Origin: Arthrobotrys musiformis
Lineage: Eukaryota; Ascomycota; Orbiliomycetes; Orbiliales; Orbiliaceae
Length of the DNA: 64,000 nt
Direction of reading: 5' to 3'
Assembly (NCBI GenBank): GCA_036971715.1
Contig: JAVHJL010000006.1
Location: 2,976,001-3,040,000 of the forward strand
Both the position numbers and the translations under genes were made by a program. Under the pieces are notes generated by a model that saw only the letters and a program-made list of their open reading frames with translations, was not told where the DNA came from and ran no database searches. The stretch's first letter is position 1. Each line of letters begins with the position of its first letter. This document shows, piece by piece, positions 36,101-47,400 of this stretch.

Positions 36101-37402
36101 GACGACAACACGAGCCTTGAATCCGAGCACGTTCGGCTTACAAAACTTCTGGGTCTGCCGTCTTTGGAGCATGTGTTTTCGCTCCATGCTCCAACTCAGG
36201 ACGAAGGCACAGAGATCATTCGGTCGATGATCGTGGGTTGGGGTAAACACTGGCGTTTTTCTATTGAGGAAGCTAGGCGGGCGAAATCAGAGGAAGAAGG
36301 GTCTATAACACCAACAGCGTCCACGCCTACACCTGGTGTTGTCGCTGTTGCACCCCCTGATGCTGCTGCTGCTACTGCGGCCGATACCACCGCCTCAACC
36401 CCCGCTGCGCCTGCAACCACTACTCCTACTACTACTACTACTTCCAAAACCGACGATGATGTGGAAAGTCTGATGCAGCTCAGTCATCCGGCCATCCTGG
36501 AGTTGGTGGGGCTTCCCTTGCACTACGACACGCTCGTCGAGGAGGCGATGAAACGGAAGTGTCCGAAGAGTGGGAGAGAGTTGAGCGATCCTGTGGTTTG
36601 CTTGCTGTGCGGAGATATCTTTTGCAGTCAGAGCTTGTGCTGTATGGATGGGACGAGACATGGTGGTGCAAATCAACATTTGAAAGTGTAAGTTTCTCTC
36701 GCTGTTGGTACTTTTTTGATTCTGGTGTCGTTTTGTATGGTGTTGAAGGGTGGTAGTTGGTGGTGCTCGCTATACCTATTGATGAGGAGCTCGAAGGGGC
36801 TTATTTTAAGGCTGCATTGAGTTTGGCCGTGGGACTTTTCCCCTCGAACATTAAGCTGTTGGAACTTTTGCAAAGAGCATTGAATCCTGACTGTTCTGGA
36901 ACGATAATTTAGGTGTGGCAACAACATTGGCATTTTCATTAATATACGCAAGTGTCACGTTCTCTACCTGCACAGCGGCTATGGAGCCTGGGCTGTTGCG
37001 CCATATCTCGACAAGCATGGCGAGGTTGATCCAAATTTAAGGTTAGTGGTCAACTTTTTCAACTGGTTTCCGTTTCATGATCCCCGACACCCCTTGTTGG
37101 AAATACCGAATGTTGTTTTTTGGGCGTTGTCGCAACGCAACTATTGCAACAACAGGTTTTTGCTTCGAGGCGGTGGGCTTGGTGGATTTTTGAAACTGCA
37201 CAGCATTAAGTTGGGAATGATGCTAATCTCTTAATTTTTTTTCTTCTTTCTTTCTATTTGTAGACGAAATCGACAATTGTTCTTGAATCAGAAGAGGTAT
37301 GATGCACATTTGAGGGCGTACTGGTTGCAGCATTTGATTCCAACGGTGATTGCGAGACGGTTGGAGCCTGATTTCAATACTGGTGGGTGGGAGAGCTTGT
37401 GA
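30160..37402 (+). CDS. UBR1: E3 ubiquitin ligase UBR1 (N-recognin)
   Basis: Four exons: 30160-30479, 30553-36687, 36913-37041 and 37264-37402, giving 2240 aa. It recognises N-degrons and other substrates and ubiquitinates them with a Rad6-type E2. The UBR zinc box starts at Cys93 (CGHIFKNG...YRCKTCSLDETSVLCAKCF...HRNHSV...GCCDCGD, about 93-160). A ClpS-like N-domain follows after about residue 240 (FSLILWNDEKHTVREV). The RING-H2 lies at about 1359-1510 (CIMCSEQL ... GCGHLMHYDCFESHI ... FLCPLCKALGN). The C-terminal autoinhibitory/cap region includes CLLCGDIFCSQ, the exon-3 block CGNNIGIFINIRKC and APYLDKHGEVDPNLRR, and ends NTGGWESL like yeast Ubr1. Acid-rich and Pro/Ala/Thr-rich linkers (about 410-470, 1600-1690, 2030-2060) are low complexity. 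The 106-residue first exon is required for the first half of the UBR box. Confidence 0.95.
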
Positions 37403-38066
37403 GGAGGAGAAGAATGGATGACGTTCGCCCTTTTTTGTTTTGTTTTTAGAAACGGGAGATTTGGGGGGGCATTGGTATTGGGGACTTTGGTTTCGTAATT
37501 TTCTATAGTGAGCTTTTTTTGCACTTTTTGTGGCAGGGTTCCTCTTGTAGGCCTTTTCCCTATGGTTATTGTAACATTTTGGTTCTTTTTTTGAAATTTG
37601 GGGGGGGTATGGTCAAATGCGGGGGTGACTAGGCATCACGGGTGGTTTCGTATGTAATATCTTCTTTTTTCTTTTCATTATAATTATAAGTAGGTTTTAG
37701 AGTAGATAAAATTCAATTACGAGATTTTATATACAGAAATGTGGGATTACGGATGATTTTGTTAGAAAGGGAGCGTGTCTATGTATACATGTAGGGACTC
37801 TGATTTCAAAATTAAATTAATATAGGACCGTTAACTGGAATGACATGAAGCGAGGAAATATTAATCATGTAAAAACCGAAGGGAAGCTCGCGACTTTGAA
37901 TTTTAGATACAGAGGGGAAATTTAGGAAAACTAAAAAGCGGATATAAGATATAAGATACTAGTACTCCAGGGGCGAAAAGCAATGAGCCCGCCAGGGGGG
38001 GAGACAATCGTACAAGCCGTGTTTATAATTTAGGGAGAGAGACAAGGAAAGCTATGATGTATATAT
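37403..38066. other. convergent 3' region UBR1 / secreted protein
   Basis: 660 bases of T- and A-rich sequence between converging genes. No gene or repeat recognised. Confidence 0.55.
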
Positions 38067-38740
38067 CTAGTTTGGTGCTCTCCCCAAGTTCAAGATGAAG
38101 TCGGCCCAACGGCTAAGGCGACGGCGTAAATCGTTGGGGTGGTGGCCCACCGGCATTTCAGATTTTTCTTGGCCTGGCAAGGTGGAATGCTGTTGCGGGG
38201 CGCTTGGATCGGATCCTGGGAAGTCGTCGGGTTGGGGTCTCCATGAGGCGGTGTTGATATGGCTTTCTGACATGGGTTGCTGCTGGATCCATTTGCAGGT
38301 GCAGCCCAGTCCGGCGCTAAAAAGAATGGGTTATTAGGATAAGAGATATTTTGGTCGTGGTTGAAGGGTTCATACTTCTCAGTGGCGATACACTTCTCCA
38401 AAAACACGTCGGAGTTACACCGCTCGCCGGCGAGCGGGCTCAAGAGGAATTCTCCGAACATGTTACACCTGCAGCTCCTCTCGCAGTCCTCGATGACACC
38501 GAAGGGATCGGTGTCCGGGTTGTTGGGCCCGCCGAGGTATTGGCCTTTCCCCGCGCCGATTTCTTTATCGACCATGAGGCGGGCGTGGTGGCAGTCTAGC
38601 TGGTACCAGCCGGATTTTTTGCCGGTGGGTTCGACGTACAGCGGCCAGCCGTCGAGTTTGGAGTTTTTCCAGGGGGCGCCCCAGTTGAATTTTGCGAGGG
38701 CGAGGTCGGCGGTGAGGAGGAGGAGGGTGGGGATGTGCAT
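38067..38740 (-). CDS. small secreted cysteine-rich protein (8 Cys), unknown function
   Basis: Two exons: 38740-38376 and 38316-38067, giving 204 aa. A short hydrophobic signal peptide (MHIPTLLLLTADLALA) precedes the mature chain. Cysteines lie at about 50, 86, 90, 92, 108, 117, 127 and 129, an even number consistent with four disulfides; the pairs CERSCRC and GCTCKW are distinctive. The frame can be read through the proposed 59-base intron, but splicing (GTATGA donor, TTATCCTAATAAC branch-like sequence, TTTTTAG acceptor) is preferred: it supplies the last two Cys and a C-terminal frame that stays open to the stop at 38067. The C-terminal 70 residues are Pro/Ser/Gln-rich, ending in a basic helix. 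It resembles fungal effector-type small secreted proteins; I recognise no family. It is transcribed divergently from another secreted-protein gene 1.2 kb away. Confidence 0.7.
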
Positions 38741-39962
38741 TTTGGGTAGGTTCCCTTTTAAACTTTTGCTACGATTTTTATTAGTTTTGGGTATGTGGAT
38801 GGGATATTAGTGAGTAATATACATACGGACTATAATATTCTGAGTACTGATTGTTTATTGTATTATATAAGACTTTGAGGTTAAATCTATAGATATCTAG
38901 ATATGAATTATACTGAGGAAAAGGGAAAAATCGGATCTTTGAGAATATAAAAAATAGATGGGGATACCGTCCAGGGTATGCGATCCACACGTTCATATAC
39001 AATATCGTAGAAATAGAATGAAATTGGAATTATATTAATCTGCAATTGCGCTGCAGGTGTATCGCATAAGGTAATATCATGCCGCATGAACGACCGCTTT
39101 CGAAACGGAGGTTGGTATAAAAGTTGGGTTGTAGGAGAGGGAAGTTGGATGTGTGTAACGTCTTTGCTTGAATGCTCTTCGCCGCACAACTTGAGCTCGA
39201 TCTATACTTATTGACTCTGCCGCACCTGTTTGGCAAGATCGGTTGTGAGTGCACAGGACTAACATGATGGTTTCAAGTGGGTGTTTGAAGTCAAAGTGCA
39301 TGGTTTCGTGCTTGAAATTAATCCTGTGATTCTGTGGAATATTGTATATATATCAAATTACAACAAGGCCTTTGGGGTTCTCTCGAGCTCACGCCGCCGC
39401 CAACAGTTGGGGAAAATTCCAAAACTGTATGGAACACGTTACAGCTATGCTCTGCTGCATGGCTGTGCTTATTCTCTTTCCTTCTTCTGCTTCTATTTTT
39501 TTCATTCCTTTTTGCATGCTTATTGTAGCGGCCTAGCGTGGGGTTGCTTGTTGGTGGGTATCGAGTTCCAACGTTGATGGTGTATCATGCTCAGGCACTC
39601 GAGAGCTAGCTAGCTAGCTATATACCCAGGCATGGTACGTATGTGCGTCTGTTCCTCTGTTAAACCTTTGGTCTTGAGCAGTTCTTCTATATGAAATTTT
39701 GTCATTGTGGTGGATAGAAGCATTCAAGAAGCCCCCCCTCTGCTGCGTATTCGTGCTAAAGAATTAACCCCATGTAATTTTCTCACTGCTACTATCTGAA
39801 TTATCTCCTTTCTATATTTCTCATTTCTCATTTCTTTTATTTAAACCATTTGAAAAATATTTGGGTTCTTCTTTTCTTGTTCCGCATAGGTATTGGCTGA
39901 CATATTTTCCGAAAAAAGCCATTATATATTGATATTATATTACACATTGGGCGGCAACCAGG
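38741..39962. other. divergent promoter region between two secreted-protein genes
   Basis: 1.2 kb. A TATATAAT word on the minus strand (38861-38870) is about 120 bases upstream of the cysteine-rich gene. A GCTA microsatellite lies at 39604-39620 and T/C-rich sequence precedes the plus-strand gene. Short frames here are not credible. Confidence 0.5.
39604..39620 (+). repeat. GCTA tetranucleotide repeat
   Basis: Four GCTA units in tandem in the divergent promoter region. Confidence 0.8.
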
Positions 39963-41218
39963 ATGAAGCCCCCCAGTGTTCTCTGGCTATTCTTATCAGC
40001 CCTCGAGCTGCAGCTCGTAAAGGGTATAGCAATCGATAACTCGCCGGCGTCTGGAAATGGAGATACCGAAGGTATCGATTACGATCTCTACCTGAGAGAT
40101 CTTCCGCACGATGAAGTCCCACCGCTTCACCATCTCCTGGCAATCAGGGACCAGACCTCTCATGTGCCGATATCGAATACGAGGATCACGCCCGGTGAGC
40201 TTCTTGATCATATTTTGGAGACGAACCCGTCGCTTAAACCGGCTTCGGTTGATACTATGGGGGGGAAGTATCGGTTTGATCGGTATACGTTTAATGAGAG
40301 TGGTACGTTTTCCTTCCATCCTTCCATTTTTTTAGGGGGAGGTAAATGCACGTATGCTAGGTGGTGTAGATTGTTGCTAACGAATGGATTTGTTATGGCC
40401 GTGTAGTCTGGAACGGCGGGTTGGCGGATATGCTTTCCCATCCCCCCGTGGTAACCAAAGGCAAGCTCTCGGATCTCGAGAACGCGGAAGCGCAAGCTGA
40501 GGACCCTCATAGCGAGCGACAGCATAGTAAACGCGTGATGGCTCAGTACCAGTCAGATGACATCTATGACACCACCGCGCCGGGTGTCGTAAAGCCCGCG
40601 GGTGTAAAAGAGATTTTTCGAAAGGGCAGCAGGGATGTGTCGTTCATATCGGTGGACCCAATCTTCATGGCCCGCTGTTTCACGGATAAGGGAAAATACG
40701 TGTATGCTAAATACGACGTCCTCAGGGAGGTGTCGGATTACTATTGCACCTTGTTCGATGTGCACATGTATAAAATCACCAGGAGTATTGGGTTCAATGA
40801 CCTTGGAGAATTCTCGCTGGGGACGATATACAAGGCGGTCAAGCTGGAGGGTCCCGGGAGTCCTACCATGCGGGTTAACTTCCAGTTCATCTACCAGCCG
40901 AAGGGGTACGCCAATGGCCAGTTCTGGTATCCGATGTCCATCTTCACGGGTATCCAGGGTATTTGCAATAAGATCATGCGTAACTTCTTTGCCTATGAGA
41001 CGTCGCCACCGGACTGCAGGGGTGGAAGCGGCCAGGACACCAGGGGCGGTTGGATGGGGATTGATGTCGGCGACAAAGAGAATGATCGTATGGTTTTCCG
41101 TTGGGCTGTTGATCCATACGTTCGTAGGAGCAAGGAACATGACTTCCCAGATCCATACCCAGATGAAGAGAAGAATAACGGTCTTCCTCGTACTGATCCT
41201 AAGGATATCGTTCAGTAA
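39963..41218 (+). CDS. secreted protein, unknown family
   Basis: Two exons: 39963-40302 and 40407-41218, giving 383 aa. The N-terminus MKPPSVLWLFLSALELQLVKG is a plausible signal peptide. The intron (GTACGT donor, GTGTAG acceptor) splits a Val codon and joins YTFNES to VWNGGLADML. The mature protein is acidic early, then has a compact region (about 200-360) with aromatic and glycine-rich strands: FRKGSRDVSFISVDPIFMARCF, YYCTLFDVHMYKI, GYANGQFWYPMSIF, GIQGICNKIMRNFFAYE and GGWMGIDVGDKENDRMVF. Four cysteines lie in this region. I do not recognise the family; the pattern suggests a beta-rich extracellular domain. Divergent from the cysteine-rich secreted gene, so the two may share regulation (inference). 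Confidence 0.75.
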
Positions 41219-41893
41219 ATTTCCTTTGCGCCTCCTCTGTCTTCTTTTCTCTTCTTCTATTTTCTCTTCTTCTTCTTCTCTCTCTTTGGTCACTCCTTCG
41301 AAGCTTCCTTCCTTTTATTTTATTTTATAAGTTTTACGCTAATGTTTATATCCAATTCCCTCTTTCTGTTCATGGTCGGCTCGTTCTCAATTGTATACAT
41401 GGCTCTTTTTGTTATTTAATTTCTGGGAGAAAAGAAAAGAGTGTGGACGTGGGCGGTGGGAGCGGGGTATCGTTGATGCTGGTCATTTAGTTGGAAAACG
41501 GGGAGGGAGTGATGTAATTAATATATAGTTCGGGGCGTGTGCCGATAATCTCGAGATCTCTAAGTCTTCACTTTTTGATATGTCCACATAGGGTCCCTTT
41601 CAGAGAGTTGTGCTGTAATTAAACCCCTATGGAAAGCGTGAGAGTAAGTCATAAAAGAGTATTTTTTGAGAAACCCAAAGAAACCTGGGATCATGCATTA
41701 TCTCTTAAAAAAAAAAAAATGTGAACCGTGTCGAAGGAGGTATAGTACAGATCGGGTAACAAACGGTAACAATAAAGACATAATAAGACCAACGGAACAA
41801 AAACGACTTTTTCTTGAGTTTATGGAAGAACTGTTAGGAAAATTATGAATATTAACAAGCAAAAATAATTAAATTTGGGGGTTGTCGAGGCGT
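41219..41893. other. convergent 3' region
   Basis: 675 bases with a CTTCTT-rich stretch just after the upstream stop and an A13 run near 41708. No gene seen. Confidence 0.55.
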
Positions 41894-43677
41894 TTATTTG
41901 ATCTCAAGGAGTTTGACTATGATGATTGTTAGCCATCTGCTTTCATATCTTCAAGGATCGCGGATTTTGTCGAGGCTTACCTTCGAAAACCAATGTGCTA
42001 TTCGCGGGGATACCGGGGATAGCCTTCTTTCCGTATCCAAGATTTGGTGGGATAACGAGTTTCCTCTCTCCGCCAACCTTCATACCGGCGACACCGATAT
42101 CCCATCCCTTGATAACCTCTCCCTTTCCGAGGTTGAAGGTGAATGGCTTGCCCTTCTTGTTGCTGTCGAAGACCTTGCCGTCAGTGTGCTTGCCGATATA
42201 CCTCATTGCAACCTTGCTGCCCCTCTTGGCCTCTGGGCCGCTACCAAGTTTGTGGTCTTCGATCTTGACACCATCGACGGTGCGGGTCTTCGAGGATTGG
42301 GTGGCTGGCTTCTCATCCTTGGGCTTCTCGGCCTTGGTCTTCTCAGCTGGGGTGGCGGGGGATTTGTTGCCATTTGGTGTGGGTCCCTGCTCGAGCTGGG
42401 AAGCGAATTGGACCTTCTTCTTCTCGGTTGGGGTGGAGATAGCGACAGGCTCGCCGCTGTTGGCCTTCAGCTTCTTCTGCTGCTTCTTAGAGAGGCTGCT
42501 TTGTGGAGCTTCGGTGGCGGCGGCGGCGGTGCTGCTGCTGGCGGCAGTCTCGCTGCTAGGTGGAACGTCAATATCCATCTCGTCCGCAGATCTCTTCTTT
42601 GCGGAGAGTGTCTTGGCGGCAGTCTCAGCAGCCTTAGCCTTAAGCTGGGCAGCCTTTGCAGCGGCCTTCTTCTCCTTGGTGGTGAGAACCTCCTCTGCCT
42701 TCTTGGACTTGACTAGTACTGGAGCTTCCTCCTCTTCGTCATCGAGCTCGGTGATACGGGGATCTTCGAGATCATCCAAATCGTCGGATTCCTCGTCGGA
42801 GTCGGCGTCAATGTCGTCGTAAGCACCGCTCTTGAGTTTAGCAAGAACGGCCTGGAGCTCTTCCTCGTCATCCATATCGAACTCCTCCTCGTCATCGGAG
42901 TACAAGTCATCCTCCTCGTCCTCAGAGTCGTCGTCTCCACCGTAGGATGGGGGAAGCTGGCGGGGCTCTGTGACGAAGTTTCCGGTAAGGTAGACAGTGT
43001 AGGAACCGGTGACCTTGAAGAAGACTGGCTCGCCGTCACCGACGGTGAGCTGGAGTGGTTGTTGGTATGTCTGGAACACTGGTTAGTAGGGAGCTATTGG
43101 TGAAAGTGAGTCTTGAACTCGGGGCTTTACCTTGGTGGAGTCCAAAGTGCAGACAACGACCTCTTCGTAGTCATCATCCTCATCGTCAGAGCCTTCGAGT
43201 AGGAGGTCATCCTCATCCTCATCATCTTCGTCATCTTCCTGAGGTGCCTTCTTGTCGGCTTTCTTGTCGGCCTTCTTGTCGTCCTTCTTGTCGGCAGCCT
43301 TGCCCTTGCCCTTGCCCTTTGGCTTCTCCTCCTCCTCTTCTTCCTCAGACTCATCTTCGGAATCATCCTCTCCAGATGCAAGGTCGGAGTCGATAGATTC
43401 ATCGTCATCGAAGTCTTCAACATCAGGTTCGCTCATGTTCTGGTGGAGAAGCTTGAGGGTGGAGAGCTTTGGACCGTCGCCCTTGACCTCCTCTGTAGGG
43501 TCAATGGCAGCCATAGTGATAGAGACCTATGCAAATTTCATGTTAGGAGACCCGCCGAGAGATGCTCGAGTGCCCAGAGAGCCTTACATTGAGTGGGATG
43601 CCCAATTCCTCAAGGGCGACGATTTCGCCTGTTGGTGGAACGGTGAGGCTCCATAGTCTGATTGGAGTCGCGGACAT
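41894..43677 (-). CDS. FPR3: nucleolar FK506-binding prolyl isomerase (Fpr3/Fpr4 type)
   Basis: Four exons: 43677-43588, 43526-43131, 43070-41981 and 41916-41894, giving 532 aa. The N-terminal nucleoplasmin-like domain starts [18 protein letters not shown] and continues across exon 1/2 as [15 protein letters not shown] and across exon 2/3 as [15 protein letters not shown]. Long acidic tracts alternate with Lys-rich stretches (about 60-370), as expected for histone-chaperone immunophilins. The C-terminal FKBP domain (about 420-532) has [45 protein letters not shown] and ends FEVKLLEIK, the last seven residues being completed by a 23-base final exon. Without that exon the frame would miss the last FKBP strand. 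The protein acts in nucleolar chromatin and histone proline isomerisation in yeast. Fungi may have one or two paralogues, so FPR3 versus FPR4 is not resolvable. Confidence 0.93.
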
Positions 43678-43831
43678 TGTGATCGTGAACGAAGATAGTC
43701 TGAACGGGGAGAGGTGGATGGTACAGAATGGAAGGATATTGGTGAGGTGAAGTGGTGATGGTGAAGGAAGATGGAGGTGAAGGTGGAGATAAGGTAACGT
43801 TGTAAATGCGAGCGAAGAAAAAAATAGAATA

Positions 43832-43868
<37 letters not shown>

Positions 43869-44410
43869 CGACACAACTTTTTTTCTGCCGCGATGTTTTA
43901 CCCCAAAAAGTCTTCGAGCCAGACAACCACCCAGCAACCAAACAGGGTCCCTTCAGCCCCCCCCCGGCAAAGAGTGCAAAGACCTTGCAGAGGACCTCCA
44001 CACTAAAGCGCAAAGGGTGCACTAAGTCCTGCAACGGCATCGGGGAACTTTGACGTCGGGAGCCTGCCCAATCGCATCGTCTCGATTGGCCCGGGGTTTG
44101 CCATCGCGTGGATGACTAATGCCGCTGGAGGAACGCGGATATCACGGGAGAACGAGCTGCGAAATTGGTGTCGCGAGAATGAAAGGTTGCGTGTTCATTC
44201 GATTCATTGCAGCAATCGTCATTCTCGAGAGTCGCATGATGTTGAAAAGCGACTTCTCGTATTTTCATCGCTGCGTGTCCCGTCGTCACTACGATATTTG
44301 GCTGCAGCTATCCTGCATGACAGGCATGGGATAATAGCAGAAAGAGCAAGGGCCCCGACTCTTCAAGGAATATAGTCGAATCGAACGGATAAGGATATAC
44401 CCAACCAAAC
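43678..44410. other. divergent promoter FPR3/4 - REV1
   Basis: 730 bases between divergent start codons, containing a 32-base poly(A) tract. Short frames in it are not credible. Confidence 0.55.
43833..43864 (+). repeat. poly(A) tract, 32 bases, in a divergent promoter
   Basis: Run of 32 A residues about 155 bases upstream of the FPR3/4 start (on the opposite strand it is a T tract) and about 550 bases before REV1. Long poly(dA:dT) tracts exclude nucleosomes and are common in fungal promoters. Confidence 0.9.
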
Positions 44411-47400
44411 ATGGCAAACAGCTTCCACGCTTCGGACAAAAACTCCAAGGACACCGTCAAGCGATTCGAGTCGCATGAGTTCGCCGACGAGGACGGCGAA
44501 GAGTATGGCGGCTCCTCGTTTGGCGGGTTCGGAGAGTACTTTCGTGTATGCATATTAACCATTCCGCTCATTTTATAGAGGTAAAAAGGAAACGAAAGCT
44601 AGGCTAACTTTAAGAGTCTGTGAAATAGAACAAGAAGATAAAGCTTCAGAATAAAGATGCTCATATCCGAGAGACATACAAGTCTGAAAATGCCCCCCAG
44701 TTGTTCAAGGGCATGGCTATGTATGTGAATGGTTATACAAAACCCTCCCTAAACGACCTCAACATTATGGTCGTACGTCATGGAGGGGTATTCATTCAAT
44801 ACCTTGATGGCAAAACCCAAGTGACCCACATCATTGCAACAGCTTTGACGCCCAAGAAAAAGGTCGAATTCGCTAAGTACAAAATCGTGAAGCCGGCCTG
44901 GATCGTGGAGTCTATCGAAGCCGGCGTATTACTGCCATGGACCGACTATAAGGTCGTGGAGGGGGATCAAAGTCAGGGTCTTCTCGGCTTTGGAGGGTTT
45001 AAACCCAGCGCCTACACTCAGTCGCAGGGTGATGGGAAAATTCTCAGCCAAAAGAACCGGCCCAACTCCTCTTATCGAGATTTTACGGGGAAGCGACTGT
45101 CTGCAGCAACGAGATTACTTTCTCGCTCTGGCGAAGACGGGCCATCGTCCACGTCGCAATCGTTTGGGTCCTTCGTGAAAGAAACCCAGCTGGATGCGCA
45201 GTGGGCGCCGCCCTCAAAGCAGCCATCTTCTCCGTTACTAGAAGATGAAGAGATGACTGAAGACCCATCGGTGATTCCAGAGTCTCATCAACCCGAGGTA
45301 CCATCTTTCACAGAAGAGGAGACGCTTCAAGACTCGCATCTTATTGTGCCACCTGGTCTATCAACTAGTGGGAATGACCTGAGAAGCAGTCAAGACCCTT
45401 TTAAAGACGATGACGAAAGTCTACTCGCCCGAGGGATGGGGACTCAGATTGAAGGCCCGGCTGATCCAGAATCGCCCGTTCTTTCAGAAAATGCTAGTGA
45501 TGGCCGCCCAAATGATCCAGATGTCGAGCTCCTCGATCAGGAATACCCTCTATCGCCGGCACACAAGAAACAAAAGCTCACCGCCCTAGAAAATAACGCC
45601 AACCTCCTGTCAAATCCTAAGATTCGCCAGAATACTGTTCTAAACCCTGAATTCCTCACAAAATATTACTCGGAATCTCGGCTCCATCACCTATCTCAAT
45701 GGAAGGCCGACTTGAAGTCATATTTTCAGTCCTTAACATCTCAAACAGTCCGCCGCCCCAAGCCACCGCCCTCAGCTAATAGATACATATTGCACGTCGA
45801 TTTTGACTGCTTCTTCGCCTCTGTATCAGCCAAATATCGGCCTGACCTCGCCGGGAAACCTATCAGTGTTGGCCATTCTTCTGGCCCTTCTTCGGAAATA
45901 GCGTCGTGCAACTATGTTGCACGTGAATCGGGGGTCAAGAACGGGATGTGGATGAAACAAGCTTCGGAACTGTGCCCGGATCTTGTAGTTCTGCCGTATG
46001 ACTTCCCCGCCTACGAAACCGCCTCCAAGGCGTTCTACACTGTGCTCATGGAAGTTGGTGCCGGGGTTGTTCAGAGTGTTAGCATTGATGAAGCGCTGCT
46101 TGATATCACCAATCTAACTGCGAGCCCCGGAGCGACGATAGAAGAAGAATATACCAATATATTCGAGATATCGAAATCAATTCGTGATGGCGTGCGAGCA
46201 AGAACAGGATGCGAGGTTTCAGTGGGTGCAGGTTCTAGCGTGCTGCTTGCCAAGTTGGCGCTGAGGAAAGCGAAGCCCGCGGGCCAGTATCACCTGAAGC
46301 CTGATGAATTCGTAGAGTTTGTGTCTCCACTGAAGGTGAGGGATCTACCTGGCGTAGGATACAATCTCTCGCAAAAGATCCACGAAGACTTGGGTATTGA
46401 AACAGTTGGAGAGCTCCGAGATGTGGCGAAAGATAAGCTGAAGCGGGTTATGGGGCCGAAAACTGGCGAAAGGCTATTTGAGTACGCTCGTGGAGTAGAC
46501 AAGCAAGAAGTTGGAGATGTTACCGTTCGCAAGAGTGTAACGGTCGATGTGTATGTGTCCCTTCCTACTCTATATATATATGTTTTTCGCGCTGACTTAC
46601 AATGGATACGTAGGAATTGGGGCGTCCGGTTCGAGACCTCGAATCAGGTCACTGAATTCATGTACAACCTCGCCGGTGAACTCAGCCGTCGCTTGTCCTC
46701 GCAAAACCTTCGAGGTACGCATCTAAGCTTAAAACTGATGAAGCGTGCCCCAGATGCGCCCCTAAACCCACCAAAATATCTTGGACACGGACAATGCGAC
46801 ACTTTCAATAAATCGGCTGTATTGGGCGTAGCTACTAACGATAGAGAAATCATTGGGAAGGAAATGTGCAGCGCCTTGAAGACTTTCAATTGTCCCCCAG
46901 AGGAAATTCGAGGGTTGGGTCTTACCATGACAAGGCTTGCACCGGTTAATACATCGGCGGCTGGAGGCTCCCAAAAGAAGCTGGATTTCAGGCGTCAAGT
47001 CGCTGTTGAACCGCCAACGTCCTTTGATTCGGCTATGCTACCGCCTCCTATACCGACAGTTGACAAAGGGAAGCGGCGGGCGAGCCCAGAACCTACGCAA
47101 CGGGAGAACCAGACACCCATTAGGCTTGCAAAGCCCAGTATGCCCCCGATGCTATCACAGTTTCTTGTCCCGACGCAGATCGATGAATCTGTACTTGATT
47201 CTCTTCCAGAAGACATGAGAAAAAAAATATTGGCCGAACAGCAAAAGAAGCAGTCTAGAAAAGAGCAGCCAGTGGCTCCACTTGCGGCTATTAAGCCTAA
47301 GCCAGTCGCCCAGCAGACGATGGCCTTTACACAGCTCCCAGCACAGTCGCAACTCGACCCTAGCGTCTTGGATGCACTACCAGAGGATATCAGGGCGGAG

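Noticed and set aside
42449..43514. Plus-strand frames opposite FPR3/4 (Ser/Ala/Leu-rich)
   Set aside because: They are complementary-strand shadows of the acidic and Lys-rich tracts of the real minus-strand gene.
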